A stretch of 64,000 bases of DNA from Mastigias papua. Taxonomy: Eukaryota; Cnidaria; Scyphozoa; Rhizostomeae; Mastigiidae. Both the position numbers and the translations under genes were made by a program. Below, piece after piece: positions 37,937 through 52,372 of the stretch (position 1 is its first letter; each line of letters opens with the position of its first letter). The stretch is taken from positions 7,275,570 to 7,339,569 of the forward strand of contig OZ025271.1 of the NCBI GenBank assembly GCA_964019165.1, given 5' to 3'. Below the pieces are notes generated by a model. That model ran no database searches. It saw only the letters and a list, made by a program, of their open reading frames with translations, and was not told where the DNA came from.

Positions 37937-38007
37937 GCCACCACCTGGGATCGAACCAGGGTTTCTTGCATTCCGAGCAAGCGTCGTAACCACTAGACCA
38001 CAGTGGC
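37937..38007 (-). other. tRNA-like cloverleaf in unit 1 (SINE head)
   Basis: On the minus strand a 71-nt cloverleaf can be drawn: 7-bp acceptor stem with two wobble pairs, 3-bp D stem, a perfect 5-bp anticodon stem (CTTGC/GCAAG), and a 5-bp T stem enclosing TTCGATC, which also forms the Pol III B box (GGTTCGATCCC). The anticodon loop TCGGAAT has C at position 33 where tRNAs have U, so this is most likely a SINE promoter rather than a working tRNA gene. Confidence 0.6.
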
Positions 38008-38181
38008 TTGTTTTAACTCCCCTGGTTTTTAGCACCTTATGGTCACTTTCGGCTTTCGCCTTTATCAAGCAGCTCTAATATATACAATCAGTAGCTAGCG
38101 AGTAACCAGGATTTCTCCTTTTTCGGTGCAAACAGAAAGGCTGATATAATGCTCAGAAAAACCAGGAGAAAATTAAAATTT

Positions 38182-38252
38182 GCCACCACCTGGGATCGAA
38201 CCAGGGTTTCTCGCATTCCGAGCAAGCGTCGTAACCACTAGACCACAGTGGC
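38182..38252 (-). other. tRNA-like cloverleaf in unit 2 (SINE head)
   Basis: Same structure as in unit 1, 245 bp further on. The one base difference turns an A-T pair of the anticodon stem into a G-T wobble. Confidence 0.6.
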
Positions 38253-38343
38253 TTGTTTTAACTCCCCTGGTTTTTAGCACCTTATGGTCACTTTCGGCTT
38301 TCGCCTTTATCAAGCAGCTCTAATATATACAATCAGTAGCTAG

Positions 38344-39798
<1,455 letters not shown>

Positions 39799-39840
39799 TA
39801 AGTCATGAGTGGGCTACCACAATTGGAAAATTTATTTTGG

Positions 39841-39904
39841 CCCCAGTGCGGATTCGAACTCACGATGTTTAGATCAGAAGACTCCTGTGCTAATCAATTG
39901 CGCA
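39841..39904 (-). other. tRNA-Arg-like SINE head
   Basis: The minus strand reads GCGCAATTGATTAGCAC (A-box-like), then an anticodon-loop-like CTTCTGA, then GAGTTCGAATCC (B-box-like). The loop would give UCU (Arg). The anticodon stem does not pair well, so it is a decayed tRNA-derived sequence between two (TA)n tracts. Confidence 0.45.
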
Positions 39905-39927
39905 ATATATATATATATATATATATA
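39904..39927. repeat. (TA)n short tract
   Basis: 24 bp of AT repeat directly left of the nested TIR element. Confidence 0.97.
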
Positions 39928-39928
39928 C

Positions 39929-40957
39929 ATCAGGTCTTTTCGTAAGAAATTGCTCGCACAAGTGGATAAATGCTTGCGTGATTTCTCTTGCGCGAGTTAT
40001 TGCTCAGCTAAAGATACATACACAATCATGTTGATTTCAGAAGTAACATACAGAACTACTTGGCCACGGGCTTGGCACATGATAGAAAGCAATCGCATAA
40101 TGCTAAAAGCTTTATGAAAACAGTATAACCCTGCTAAAAATCACTTGGATCTCAATGAAAATTGACCATTATTATGATCCTAAAAGCACTCGAGCGATGG
40201 CTATATACCCAGTTAAATTCATTGATAGCTGTAAATCGAGAGGGTCATATAATACACGCTAAAGCACCATTACACTTCATCAAGATCAAATTAAAATTCT
40301 AGCTTTAAATGGAAAGCTACAAATAAAAGTGTGTTATGAAACGTTTATTTCTATTTGTTCAGAGCTCACTCGCTTTCACTATCTGAAATTTCTGAATTAC
40401 TCTAAAATTCGTAATCAGATTCGTCATCGACCAAACTGATGTTATCTCCTTCTTGTACAGTTCCATCTAAATGTAGCCTTTTACTTGGAGGCTCACTCAT
40501 TTTCGTCTTCCACCATCTTTCAAGATAAACATCCAAGGCTCTTTTAAGGATATCATCGCGTTATAAGATGTTTCTAATCTGTACCTCTGAGTTTCAGAAT
40601 GTATTTGCTTTGAAAGGTGAAAAGACAAACCACCGCTACAATGTGCTATTTTATCAAACATATGCAAAGAAATGCTTGGAAGCACCGTAGACGTGGTGTA
40701 ACTTGATTTACATATGTATTAGTAAGAAAACAGAATGAATAGGAGTAGAAAAAATTCTAGTAGCGACCACCCCAGATGGGTAAATACATTTGTTGACATT
40801 TTCCACACATTATGACTACGGGACTAATGATTTTATTCCAAAACTACAGAGCGATATCTCACAAGATTTCCCGTTTTGTGCGAGCAATCAAAAGCTCCCA
40901 TGGCTTGGTTTGCGCGTGTGCTGACGTGATTGCTCGCATGAAACGAAAAGGCCTGAT
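39929..40957. mobile_element. 1.03-kb TIR element nested in Penelope-like module
   Basis: The left end reads ATCAGGTCTTTTCGTAAG; the right end, reverse-complemented, reads ATCAGGCCTTTTCGTTTC. Both continue with a GCTCGCAC/GCGAGCAA-type region, so inverted homology extends some 50-60 bp imperfectly. Inside are only short unrecognised frames, so it is non-autonomous. It sits between a (TA)n tract and the inverted Penelope-like relic. The target-site duplication is obscured by the AT repeat. Confidence 0.65.
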
Positions 40958-41098
40958 ACATATGAAAATAGGTCTGTTGGTACTACAGAACTTCACTACA
41001 GCACGAAAAAGCGGCATCATGTTTTAGACATACTGACAAGTTTTGTTTCGGTCCAAATGTCTGATGAAAAAAGAAGCTTCTCAGTATGTCTAAAACAT
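40958..41098 (-). mobile_element. Inverted Penelope-like 3' module relic with 18-bp palindrome
   Basis: On the minus strand the segment matches the 3' module (GCTGTAGTGAAGTTCTGTAG, then CCAACAGAC). It contains a perfect 18-bp inverted repeat, ATGTTTTAGACATACTGA at 41019-41036 with its complement at 41081-41098. The loop includes GAAAC, an intact short stem III and GUC next to stem I on the minus strand, but the CTGANGA box is damaged there. It looks like a dead hammerhead with an unusually long stem I. Confidence 0.6.
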
Positions 41099-41116
41099 AT
41101 ATATATATATATATAT
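41097..41116. repeat. (TA)n short tract
   Basis: 20 bp of AT repeat between the inverted relic and the second direct copy of the 3' module. Confidence 0.95.
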
Positions 41117-41118
41117 CA

Positions 41119-41497
<379 letters not shown>

Positions 41498-41499
41498 CG

Positions 41500-41533
41500 C
41501 TGAGGATTCCGTATTAAACGGATGAAACCGGTA
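41500..41533 (+). ncRNA. Second hammerhead-like core of a different family
   Basis: CTGAGGA (41500-41506), then TTCCGT...ACGGAT (41507-41523) forming five pairs after one mismatch, then GAAA (41524-41527), CCGG and TA. The ACCGGT stretch would make a loopless palindromic stem III, as in dimer-acting hammerheads. Stem I pairing is poor in this copy. It sits between two (TA)n tracts. Confidence 0.45.
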
Positions 41534-41557
41534 CAAGATACAAAGTGGTTTCTATTT

Positions 41558-41700
<143 letters not shown>

Positions 41701-41763
41701 GATTCATATAGTGCTGTATCCAATCTACCTACTGCAACATATATACACAGCAAACTGACTCAC

Positions 41764-41940
41764 CTGAAAGACATTAAACTCATTGCAATCAATATTTTGT
41801 AACTGTAAGTGTTGTTGTCCAATAGATCTTATATGGACTTTGGCATCGACATGTGTGACAATGCCTTTCATTGGCCCTTTGTTTGGGTCAGCCCAGCACA
41901 CATGCCCTCCATACCTTACATACTCATCATCATCTTCAAG
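41764..41940 (-). CDS. UBE2O: UBE2O exon: first CR1 exon found
   Basis: 177 nt (59 codons), phase 0 on both sides. The acceptor is TTATCTTTTTAG and the donor GTGAGTC. It encodes [20 protein letters not shown], then [20 protein letters not shown] and [11 protein letters not shown]. It corresponds to human KLEDRSVVPRDVVRH, QCGTVIDVNIDCAVKLIGTN and VNSKDLQHIWPF. The exon or exons before it, carrying the VRVQWYPEG-type start of CR1 and the initiator, were not found upstream. Confidence 0.88.
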
Positions 41941-43764
41941 CTAAAAAGATAAACAGAAACCGTTCACCTTCAACTGACATACAAGTATAGATGTAGTCTG
42001 AGAATTAGTGTCACTTGCAAAAACTACTAAAATATGATTATGCTGTGAATAGTCACAATAGAAGCATATGGAAAAGAATTGGCTGCACTGTCACCAATCA
42101 CAACAAGCCCTTGGATTCCATGCCTACTGTCATTGGCAAAGATTTCAGTAATATTCTCCAAATTCCATAAGAAGTACAGAACAAATTACTAACTATTAAT
42201 TATCTTAAAATCACATTACATACATTACAAGAAAGATACCCTGGGGAAAAATAACAACAACTACCCTGGGCTCATAACATAGAGAAATACAAAAACACAG
42301 CAGCAAATGACCATATTTTGCCACTACCAATAGTCAAATAGTTGTGTATGCACATAGGTATAGTAAAGAGTTAGAGGAAATACAGAAAATAGGAAATACC
42401 ACAGGAAATACCACTGTCAAAGAGGTCCAGCTAATCATGCTCTAAAACTCAATGTGCATGGGAATTAATTCTGTAAAAGGTATAATTATGCAGGGCTTTT
42501 ACAACCAACAACTATGGGCACAATCAACAACAGGTGATGATTTGATAACAAAACATATAAGAAATGACAGTTAACTTAATGAAAATCAATATCAAAAGTT
42601 TCCAGTTTGAAAAAGAGTTTTTCAAGTGGTTTGGCATTACTAAATATTAAATAGAAACACCTGGTGAAACAATCATGTAACATTTCTTTTCTTTTCCTTT
42701 ATTTGTTGCACATTTGTAGTTCCTTCTTGTAATTAGTTGTAATGTTGCACTTGTATTTAATGGTATTATATCATGTAGAATTGCATGTAGGGTTGATTGA
42801 TAATAAATGAAATGAAAATGAAAATGAAAATGGTGCATTATATATTGCTATGGAAACATAGAATGGAAACATATTTTGCTGGGTGTATGATTAATCATTC
42901 CCAAATGAAATCCTGGGTGCCAGCCTGCAGGCACAAGAGCTATTGTCACATCCCCATTGAAAGCTATGTATATGACAAGAGTACAACCCTCTACAACTTC
43001 TACTAATCTCGGACAACTCTATCTGGATTAGAGAGTACTTCCTATTTGGGAAGCACACTCTGCAGGAGTAAGAGAGAGCTTGTTCTGAGATCTCAATTAA
43101 CAAGCTACTTTAATAGAAATTGGTTTGATCTGGACGTCCCAAGGCTAAACGTAGAGTTCTCTAAAAACAACTTTTTATATTCTGGAGTATGTGATAATAC
43201 CAAGAGGACTGTTACCGATGAACTTGTCTTTTGAATTGGTTATGTTTTGAACAGATCTTATTGTATTGTATGTGCATATATATACTTGAAAAAACTATTA
43301 CTGCAAGGTGGCAGAAGTCACGGTAGGTGGAGAGAGAGGCTGTTGAATTGAGATGAAATACATAGACATGCGGATACATTTGCTTATACTATTTGGCAAT
43401 GAGAATGGGATACAAAAACACGCGGGAAAAGCCCAATGGCTTAGCAAGGCTTAAACCCATATCAATTCATATCTTAATGAGTCCCACATATACTACATTC
43501 CAAAGGAAACTAAAGAAGTTCCTAGAACATTAGGACCCTTCCTGGAGCAATGATCCCCAAGAAGACCAGCATTCAAAATGCCTTCATGTTTGTTAGATTA
43601 ATGAGCTTGGAATTTTATCTCACAGTTGGCTGCATTCCTTCCTTTCAAGGTACTTTTCATGTTTTGAGTCTGTTATTGCAATAAAGAACTGCAATCTGTA
43701 ATGTTCCAATGGACACATTTTGAAATGATAGTTGTTCAAATCTGCTCAATTTCTGTTGTGTTGC
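41941..43764. other. Region upstream of the first placed UBE2O exon; LINE tail within
   Basis: No supported exon. At about 42690-42832 a plus-strand retrotransposon 3' end is suggested by an AT-rich tail closing in repeated ATGAAA/AAATG words. The rest shows nothing I can name. Missing N-terminal UBE2O exons could be here if strongly diverged. Confidence 0.35.
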
Positions 43765-43882
43765 CTCAATCTACCTCCACCCACCTAAATCTACCTCTAT
43801 CCACACCCACCCACCTCAATCTACCTCTATCCACACCCATCCACCTCAATCTACTTCCATCCAACTCCATCCACCTCTACCT
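43765..43882. repeat. CT-rich minisatellite
   Basis: About four imperfect units of roughly 30-36 bp built from CTCAATCTACCTC and TATCCACACCCA words. Confidence 0.8.
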
Positions 43883-43883
43883 G

Positions 43884-45000
43884 TCAATTCATTGCACCTT
43901 GTGGAGAGTTGAGATACATTTTAAACTTGCCTCTGTCTTCCCTGGTATCTTTTGAATAATAATTTGAGCCCTGCACATTCCTTCTCAACATTTTAAGCCC
44001 ATCCAATTCACCCATTTTATTCTTCCAAGGATCTGAATTAAATCTTAGTTCTGTGTTGCTTTCTCTGCAGTGTCTTAGGCATTGCTGATAATATTCATCA
44101 TATGTATGTTTTGTAGTCTGAGCTATGTTCCAAATAGTCTTCACTTTTGTGATAATTAGCCTCCTAGTTACTTTCAGTCTTGTAATAAAAACTCCCAACT
44201 AAGCTACATTGGGTCATTTAAGTTTGCAGCTAGATGGGGCATTATCATATATGGATTTAAAGAAAATGAATCATCTGCTACAAATATATAGGGGTACTGA
44301 ACATTACTTCCTGAATGTGCACTAAAGTCTGAGTTGAGTATATTCAAAAGATTACTCTCTGTAGTGAGTCTGAGCTTGCTATTTGCATACAAACAACCAT
44401 CATTCTGCTGTCCACTATCCACAACATCCACTATTGTGATAGCATACTGTGCATCACTAAGAATCAACCTCCTTAAGAAATTCCCCTACATCCATCTACT
44501 TCTAATATACATTTGCATATTTTAACATAGAATTTCCTTATCATGTATTACTTGTGTTGTGTATTTATCTGTATGTAGAGGAAGTTTGACAAAATATAAA
44601 ATGAACTTAATTGAACCAAAAGCTAGTAAAACCATGTTGTGAGCTTCCTTGTAATTAAATTATTCAGATCCATTTCTAGCTGGTGCTTGAACAGTAGCAC
44701 ACCTTCCATCAATTGCACCTAAGCAGTGGGGAAAGTTACATGTACTTGCAAAAACTGAGGTTATTGTTAGCCATACATCCTGAGGATATAGAACTGACAA
44801 TTTAAGCAATGGGCTTGGCATGCATGATGGTCCAACCAATAGCTAAGGGACTAATAGGGTAGCTGGTGCTAATTGCTATAAGGGCATCTCCATTGCAATT
44901 GTGATGCAAACTTACATATAATCTTTCAGTCAGTGAGGCAACTGTTCTTCACAATGATGACTTTCAATAAAGGGGCTACCCACAAATTGAGGAGATCAAA
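43884..45000 (-). pseudogene. PIF/Harbinger transposase (DDE_Tnp_4) relic
   Basis: Read on the minus strand in order: helix-turn-helix-like LYVSLHHNCNGDALIAIS (about 44930-44880), CNFPHCLGAIDGR with the first catalytic Asp (about 44740-44715), a stop after ARNGSE, FNYKEAHNMVLLAF (about 44665-44620), an insertion of about 110 bp, then ITIVDVVDSGQQNDGCLYAN with the second Asp (about 44435-44375), YPYIFVADDSFSL, and a shifted segment VFITRLKVTRRLI in place of the NYRLSRARRVIEN motif with the catalytic Glu. Stops and frameshifts make it non-functional. Superfamily assignment is secure from motif order. Confidence 0.85.
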
Positions 45001-46360
45001 AGTCCTGGGGCTAATATAAAAGGTAATAAAAACTCCCAGTCACACAGTTGCATACCCTGCATACAGGGGTGTATTCATACTACACAAGTATTGGAGGTGG
45101 GGGTTTAAATTGCTTTGCAGGAAACCCCCTCACAAATTATAGGCAAAACATCTGTTCAAATCAATAACAAGTTATGTGCAAGAAATCCATTGCACATTTC
45201 TGCTCAAAGAATTATTTTTATATATAAAGGGTCAGGACAGGAAGTAGTGTCTTTCGACAGATGACAATTTCATAGACAATCAACACATTGGCCAATCTAG
45301 TTGTGCTAGTTTGTGCTATTTTCTTTACTGTTTGATGAGCCACAAAGGAATATATTTGACAAATATTCTACAGTGGCTTCATATTCAAGTTCATTTCATT
45401 TCATATTTTTAGTTAATTTTATGTTTTGACAGTTCCTGTTCAGCAGAGCTACTAGTCAAAGGACTTTCATGTGATACCAAATAATTTCTACACACTTAGT
45501 TACACTAATAAAGCATCTAAAAGTCTATCTACCAGCAACGGTGCTGCATTGATGCAAATAGGAAAGTGTATTTATTTTAAAACTGAAGTGAAGTAAAATA
45601 AAACAGGCCCATAGACAGCTGAACCGGAATGGAGGGGGGCACAGATGTAGAAGTCAAATTAGAGCCCTTCAGGGGAAGGGAGGGAGCGTTACATGTTATA
45701 CATCGGTATATGCTGAAATAGTGATTGTTCATATGCTTTTGCGATGGAAAATGGGGAAAAAGTTTTCAAGGTAACGCCATCCAGAATGTTGGAAAACACC
45801 TTGTTGCAGACTAGAATGTAGCAGTTTCCATCATTGATCTTCATGCTAAGATGGAGAAACTGGCTCCTTTGCACTCCCTTTTTATAAGAACCAGTAAAAT
45901 TGAGGTGCAGGCTGGCTGTTCTAAATTTTTGAGGCTGAATTGTTCTTAACTTGTTCTTAATCCTTAAATTTGTGGGGTTTAGACAATTTAGACATTAGAC
46001 AATATGCAAGACAAAATTAGATGCCTATGAAACAGGTATTATTTTTATGAGGGAATGACATTTCATGCTAATATATTATTGGACAGTGTATGCATCTTTG
46101 TGCAAAATACATTTTAAGACAGTGCTTCAGCCTCAACTTGTTCTTAATTTGCTCTTAATTTCCCAACAATTCTGAGGCTGGTGGTCTTATAAAATTGCTC
46201 CTACTTAGACGGAGTGAACCGAGTGTCATCAAAATTTGAAGATGTAAAATGACAAAGGAAAAGGCTAAAACGTCTTTCTCCTTGGTACTAAGTGCATGTA
46301 CAACAATGGTAGAGGCAAAACTATCTCTTACCAACACATTGAAGAAAAGACATTTCTTAC
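45001..46360. other. Intergenic or intronic, nothing supported
   Basis: Contains a 61-codon minus-strand frame (45689-45874) without family resemblance or good splice sites, and possibly more of the Harbinger relic's flank. Confidence 0.35.
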
Positions 46361-46481
46361 CCACATATATCTGGCATGGGCTACATGGAATGCACTCAAA
46401 AGGAACAATGCCCCATTTCCTAAAAGGGTTGCCATCTACACAAGCATAAAGTCTTAGACACTTACAACACTCGAGTCGCCA
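46361..46481 (-). CDS. Candidate Cys-rich exon, unidentified
   Basis: A strong acceptor (GTTAAC branch-like site, then CCTTTTTTCAG) opens a 121-nt frame with seven cysteines (RLECCKCLRLYACVDGNP, then VPFECIPCSPC), closed by the donor GGTAAGA. A competing donor GTAAGT lies only 16 nt after the acceptor. The spacing is not a motif I can name. Could be one exon of an unknown gene or chance. Confidence 0.25.
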
Positions 46482-46746
46482 CTGAAAAAAGGTTAACTGC
46501 TTGTCATACAACAAAATCAAGATATCTGCATGCTTTATATCTGTGTTATGGTGCTTCGATTATAGCAGGCCCCAAGCAAAAAACTATGGCAGAAAATAAC
46601 TTACAGAACTTGCATTATCCTCATGTTTATGAATCGCTTGCATTATCCGTAAACATAAGTGCCACAAAAAGTGCATATGGTTGCGCATGCGCACACTCAC
46701 TTATATCAAACTCCAGCCTCTAACAAAAACGGTTGGCTATTTTAAG

Positions 46747-46975
46747 TGTCCCTCTTCCAGCAAAACACTCAAAACTTTGCACAGTCACTTATCGCTGCAT
46801 TTTTTGAGTGCACTAAAATATTTGCAGAGTCAAATAGCTTTACATTTTTTGAGAGTCCCTCTTCTATCAAAGCACCAAAAAATGTGCACAGTAAAAGAGT
46901 GTTGCAATTTTTTGAGTGCACTCAAATAATTGCAGAGTCAAGTAACCTTGTATTATTGTGAGTCCCCCTCTTCTT
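46747..46975. repeat. Tandem repeat, about 107-bp period, two units
   Basis: The words GTCCCTCTTC, CAAAGCACCAAAA/AAACACTCAAAA, TTTTTTGAGTGCACT and TTGCAGAGTCAA recur in the same order twice, with a third partial start near 46961. Confidence 0.75.
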
Positions 46976-48835
<1,860 letters not shown>

Positions 48836-49063
48836 TATCATTATCAAATATACATTTAGCAACACATTTGGGTCGATAATTGAAATCATAATTATTATCA
48901 AAGAAACTGTCTCTCTTTTGCCTGATTGATGAAGAGGCATTGTAATTGTACCGAAACACTCACTTCACACTTGATTATGTCATACGTGAATTTACATTTC
49001 CATATTTATTGTTTATTTCACAACTAGAAAGCTACTGTTGAATAGAACGTATATCATGCATAC

Positions 49064-49114
49064 CATCGCTTTGATTGTCTAGGATAAGATTGCCAAACAG
49101 TTCCTGCATTTTAC
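49064..49114 (-). CDS. Candidate small exon 2 of an unidentified gene
   Basis: 51 nt between acceptor TGTGTTACAG and donor GTATGCATG. In the phase set by the upstream candidate exon (49319-49340) it reads GKMQELFGNLILDNQSD and ends in phase 1. The paralogous block near 56350 aligns here but has lost the acceptor AG. No protein family recognised. Confidence 0.35.
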
Positions 49115-49318
49115 CTGTAACACATCAAGGCCAAAAATCAAAGACTTAAAAATCTACAGATATGATACTAACCAAATATCATTTAGTCTATAAAGCTTCA
49201 TGCATTTCAAACGTTCGATTGAATTTTCCTAGCAATATTTGGTTCAATATTGTGAGTTATGTTATAGCACAAAATGGTATTAACTGGACAATAATGTATC
49301 AAGTGGCAACAGAGTTAC

Positions 49319-49340
49319 CTGCATTAGCCTTACAATTCAT
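49319..49340 (-). CDS. Candidate first coding exon, MNCKANA
   Basis: The ATG at 49340 opens seven codons (MNCKANA) and a donor GTAACTC in phase 1. Block B has the same arrangement (ATG at 56603, MNDQTNA, donor GTAATTC), so the start-to-donor spacing is conserved between paralogues. Upstream both copies also carry a conserved short ATGGCGGNN-TAA frame. Function unknown. Confidence 0.3.
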
Positions 49341-49861
49341 CTTGTCAAAGTACGAGATATCAAAGTTTTATTTAATCAGTGCTGATAACGATTGATAATT
49401 CTCTAGGAGACATGCTCGCAATGGGAATTCACCCATGACATGTCTTCATTTACTCCGCCATTGCCACACCTCATAAGGCAACTTCTATGGGTCTATTGCT
49501 TTTCATAATTGTCTAAATTTTACAACATATTATCATCGTTAACAACAGTCATAGTTTCTGTCACCAAATAACTACCGACGATTGCTAGGCCAAGTTTTCA
49601 AAATGCAACTGTGTGTTGATGCGATTGCTCAAGGTCCCTTGATACATTGCTTCGTTGATTAGTATGGCAATCCATTCTTCTACTTTCCGTCGAGAATTGA
49701 ACTCAAAATAACTATCGGGTATTAATTCTCGCTTGCTTTCTCCAACTTAAATTCAGGTAGTGTTCTGATCACTTCTGTTAAGCTATATCTAAACACTGCC
49801 AACATTTCATCAAATAATGCAATAGCACTTTCAGGACATTTTACAAGCGTTTGAATTCAAA

Positions 49862-50252
49862 ATGTCGGTCTCAAGGGAGGAAAGGGTACTCAAAAAAAGT
49901 ATGAAAACGTATACAGAAAGGGGTTCTCTACAAAGAACTTACCTTCACCCATGGAATTTTTGAGCGCTGATTGCAAAGCATTCTACATAGATAAGACTAT
50001 CTTTTAACGGTTAAACACGCAAGAACCTTATAATCATAACACATTACAATGTTAGAATTCTTTGGTATGCATTAAAATTTGCGAGTTTTCAAGATTGTCA
50101 GGTAAACAATAAATTCAAACATTAAGAGGGTGATGACTCAAAAGTATGTACGCTCGGGCAAGGGAGCATCTCCAATATGTACAGAAGCACACAAGGGGGA
50201 ACGGAGTCTAGAAGCTATGAAGATTGACAGTACTTACGTTTTGAATGGTCCC
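49862..50252. mobile_element. Diverged relative of the 24402-24804 MITE
   Basis: Shares the interior (ATTCTACATA, AACATTAAGAGGG and GTATGTACGCTC regions) and the right end TTTTGAATGG(T/C)CCC with the UBE2O-intron copy. The left terminal repeat is decayed. Confidence 0.5.
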
Positions 50253-51756
50253 ATACCTACTAATGTATCTTCTTTTCTACTCAGTGAGTAGTATTTTGTA
50301 AAAGAGGATTTGCCAATACTTGTTGTAGCTTTTCTTAGAGAGTTAAAGCCCCATGAGTCCCTCGAGGAATAAATTTTTGATGTCTTGCTCCACTATTCGG
50401 GCCTAATAGCAAGTGAATCTCTTTCACCCACATACCATACGCTGTTTACTTCCTGCTACACTACTTCTTTGTTTAGAAATAAATACTTACTTTTGGTTAC
50501 AAAATCTTGTCACTTCACACAATGTAATGTAGCCAAGATTTTCATTGGCCAATAAATCAGACGATTAAAAACTAACCAAACAATAATCAATCTTAACATC
50601 ATAGTCAATCAATAAGATTAAACTTGAGCCCATCAATCTCGGTAACACAGGCTTAGCATCATCAATCATGTGTCCACTTGAATCTATCATTCGATTGGGC
50701 TTTATCAAAATATTTGATTTCGAAAATCAAAGAAAAAATATCAAACACAAATGTATTTGATACTGCAGCAAAAAACTCAAAAACAAGTTTGTATCAAGAA
50801 AAGTGAACACAAAATATTAAATTACGAAGGATAACTCCATAATAAAAAAGCTAAGGGGAGTTTTATCAGGCAATATAGCTAGCTAAAGTTTCTCTACTGT
50901 GAAATACATATAACACCCAACACAACATAGATTTAACAGCAGTCTTGTTGAATATGCAGATATAATACCAATCAAACACATGATATTCACCTCTGTCAAT
51001 TACTATGATCTGATGAGCCTAGAACAACACAATTTGTGATTGTGAACTCTTAAAACTATGGCATACAATCTTCATCAATACATGCATCCATACCTGAAGT
51101 CCAGTTTCTGCCTAATCAAATGACAGGCACATAATAGCATTTTGTCTTTTACTTTTTCTTAACATTATGAGGCTTAAGCCAAAACTAACATGCCCATATA
51201 TATTTCATTTTGAATTTGCGTATATCCTTTTGTATAATGATTATAGTAACTAACACCCCTTTGAACTGTTTACTTAAAATATAAGATGTAACTTTGATTT
51301 CACCTGTCGGCTTATAGGATTCTGAATAGGTGGACGTTGACGAAACAAACTGTAAAAGGCACACCAACAAGCATTAATTCCAACTCTTGTGCCTCTTCAA
51401 TTCCATTCCCAATCTTTGCACTTGAGCTGAGATAAAATTGAGCTCCCAATTGAAATACTATGACGTCATATAGCTAATCATTAACTCAATGAATAGAGAG
51501 GGGGGCTTAATCCTATCACTATAACGAATCAGTACAATTGGATGAAAGGGGACTTGATTAATTCTCCTATTATCATATGAAACCTAATTGGCCAAGATTT
51601 CATGAGCAGTATTTCTAGTCTAGAATTAAAAAGTAAAAATGTTACTATTGACAGCAGGCAGTCTCAACTTTGTGAATATATGTCCTACTAGGGAAAAGAC
51701 AAGTACTTTTTGTTGAATAATTGTTCGTCCTTCAAAAGCAGCACTTCGAGAATCGT

Positions 51757-51792
51757 TCATTCTTCTTTGTCTATGTGTCTTATACGACAAAC
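51757..51792 (-). CDS. Candidate terminal exon, VCRIRHIDKEE-stop
   Basis: The acceptor TTTGTGTTTCCAG opens twelve codons, VCRIRHIDKEE and a TGA. Phase 0 matches the exon at 52310-52372. The equivalent sequence in block B (near 59554) has the acceptor but reads differently, so the coding status of that copy is unclear. Confidence 0.35.
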   Translation of the reverse strand, partial: VCRIRHIDKEE

Positions 51793-52309
51793 CTGGAAAC
51801 ACAAATAAACAAAGAAAGATTACTTAAGTAAATTGCAAATTTTAAAGGGGCTAATTAATAAAATATTTAAATTATATAGAAAGATACAAATGAATTTCAT
51901 ACACAAAAGTATAAGTGTATGAATGAGGATTTGTGGTATGATACAACTAAGTTACATCTAGGTAAAAAATGCTAGATATGGATACGGTTCTCTGATCCAG
52001 GATCTACTTGCTCACAGTAGACCCCTGGTATTTGTGCACTTATAGCCAAACAATTGATATAAAAACATAGTTGATAAACAGGAGCAAATATAATCATTTA
52101 TTGCATATGACATAATTAGGTGGAGCATTATAAGGTATGGGTATTGAATGATATTTTACTTCTTCACATTGAGGCTTTGATGCAGTCAATTTTTAACGTT
52201 TAATCGAGGTTATAGTGTAATATCTTAAGTAAAAGAACAATCATGATAAATATATCATACAGACAAAGTAAACAGTGCTTGTTTACAATAATATAATTTT
52301 AACACATAC

Positions 52310-52372
52310 TTTCGATTGAGGATGAGGCTTCTTTCTATCTACTGGAACTGGTATTAAAGACTTTCCCGGCAC
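52310..52372 (-). CDS. Candidate small exon with SxIP-like motif
   Basis: 63 nt, phase 0 on both sides, acceptor CAATTTAG and donor GTATGTG. It encodes VPGKSLIPVPVDRKK followed by a basic, proline-containing end. S-L-I-P in a basic/proline-rich setting resembles the S-x-I-P motif by which proteins bind EB1 at microtubule ends, but that is only a short-motif match. Confidence 0.4.

Larger units (their letters stand above)
49130..51800 (-). repeat. Paralogous block A
   Basis: This 2.7-kb block aligns, with many substitutions and indels, with block B at 56380-59570 in the same orientation. Anchors on the plus strand: ATTACCTGCATTAG-type sequence near 49318 and 56577, CTTGAGCTGAGATA near 51421 and 59186, and GTCCTTCAAA(A/G)GCA near 51728 and 59482. 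The conserved edges coincide with candidate splice sites, which suggests an old duplication of part of a gene. Confidence 0.65.

Noticed and set aside
37937..38252. Two functional tRNA genes
   Set aside because: The cloverleaf is complete, but position 33 is C, the units are tandem repeats with a SINE-like tail, and a diverged copy exists elsewhere; a SINE head is more likely.
42797..43234. Plus-strand frames near a LINE-like tail as a LINE C-terminus
   Set aside because: They lack the zinc-like motif and the R-x-G-x-S signature seen at 21560; only the repetitive tail is suggestive.
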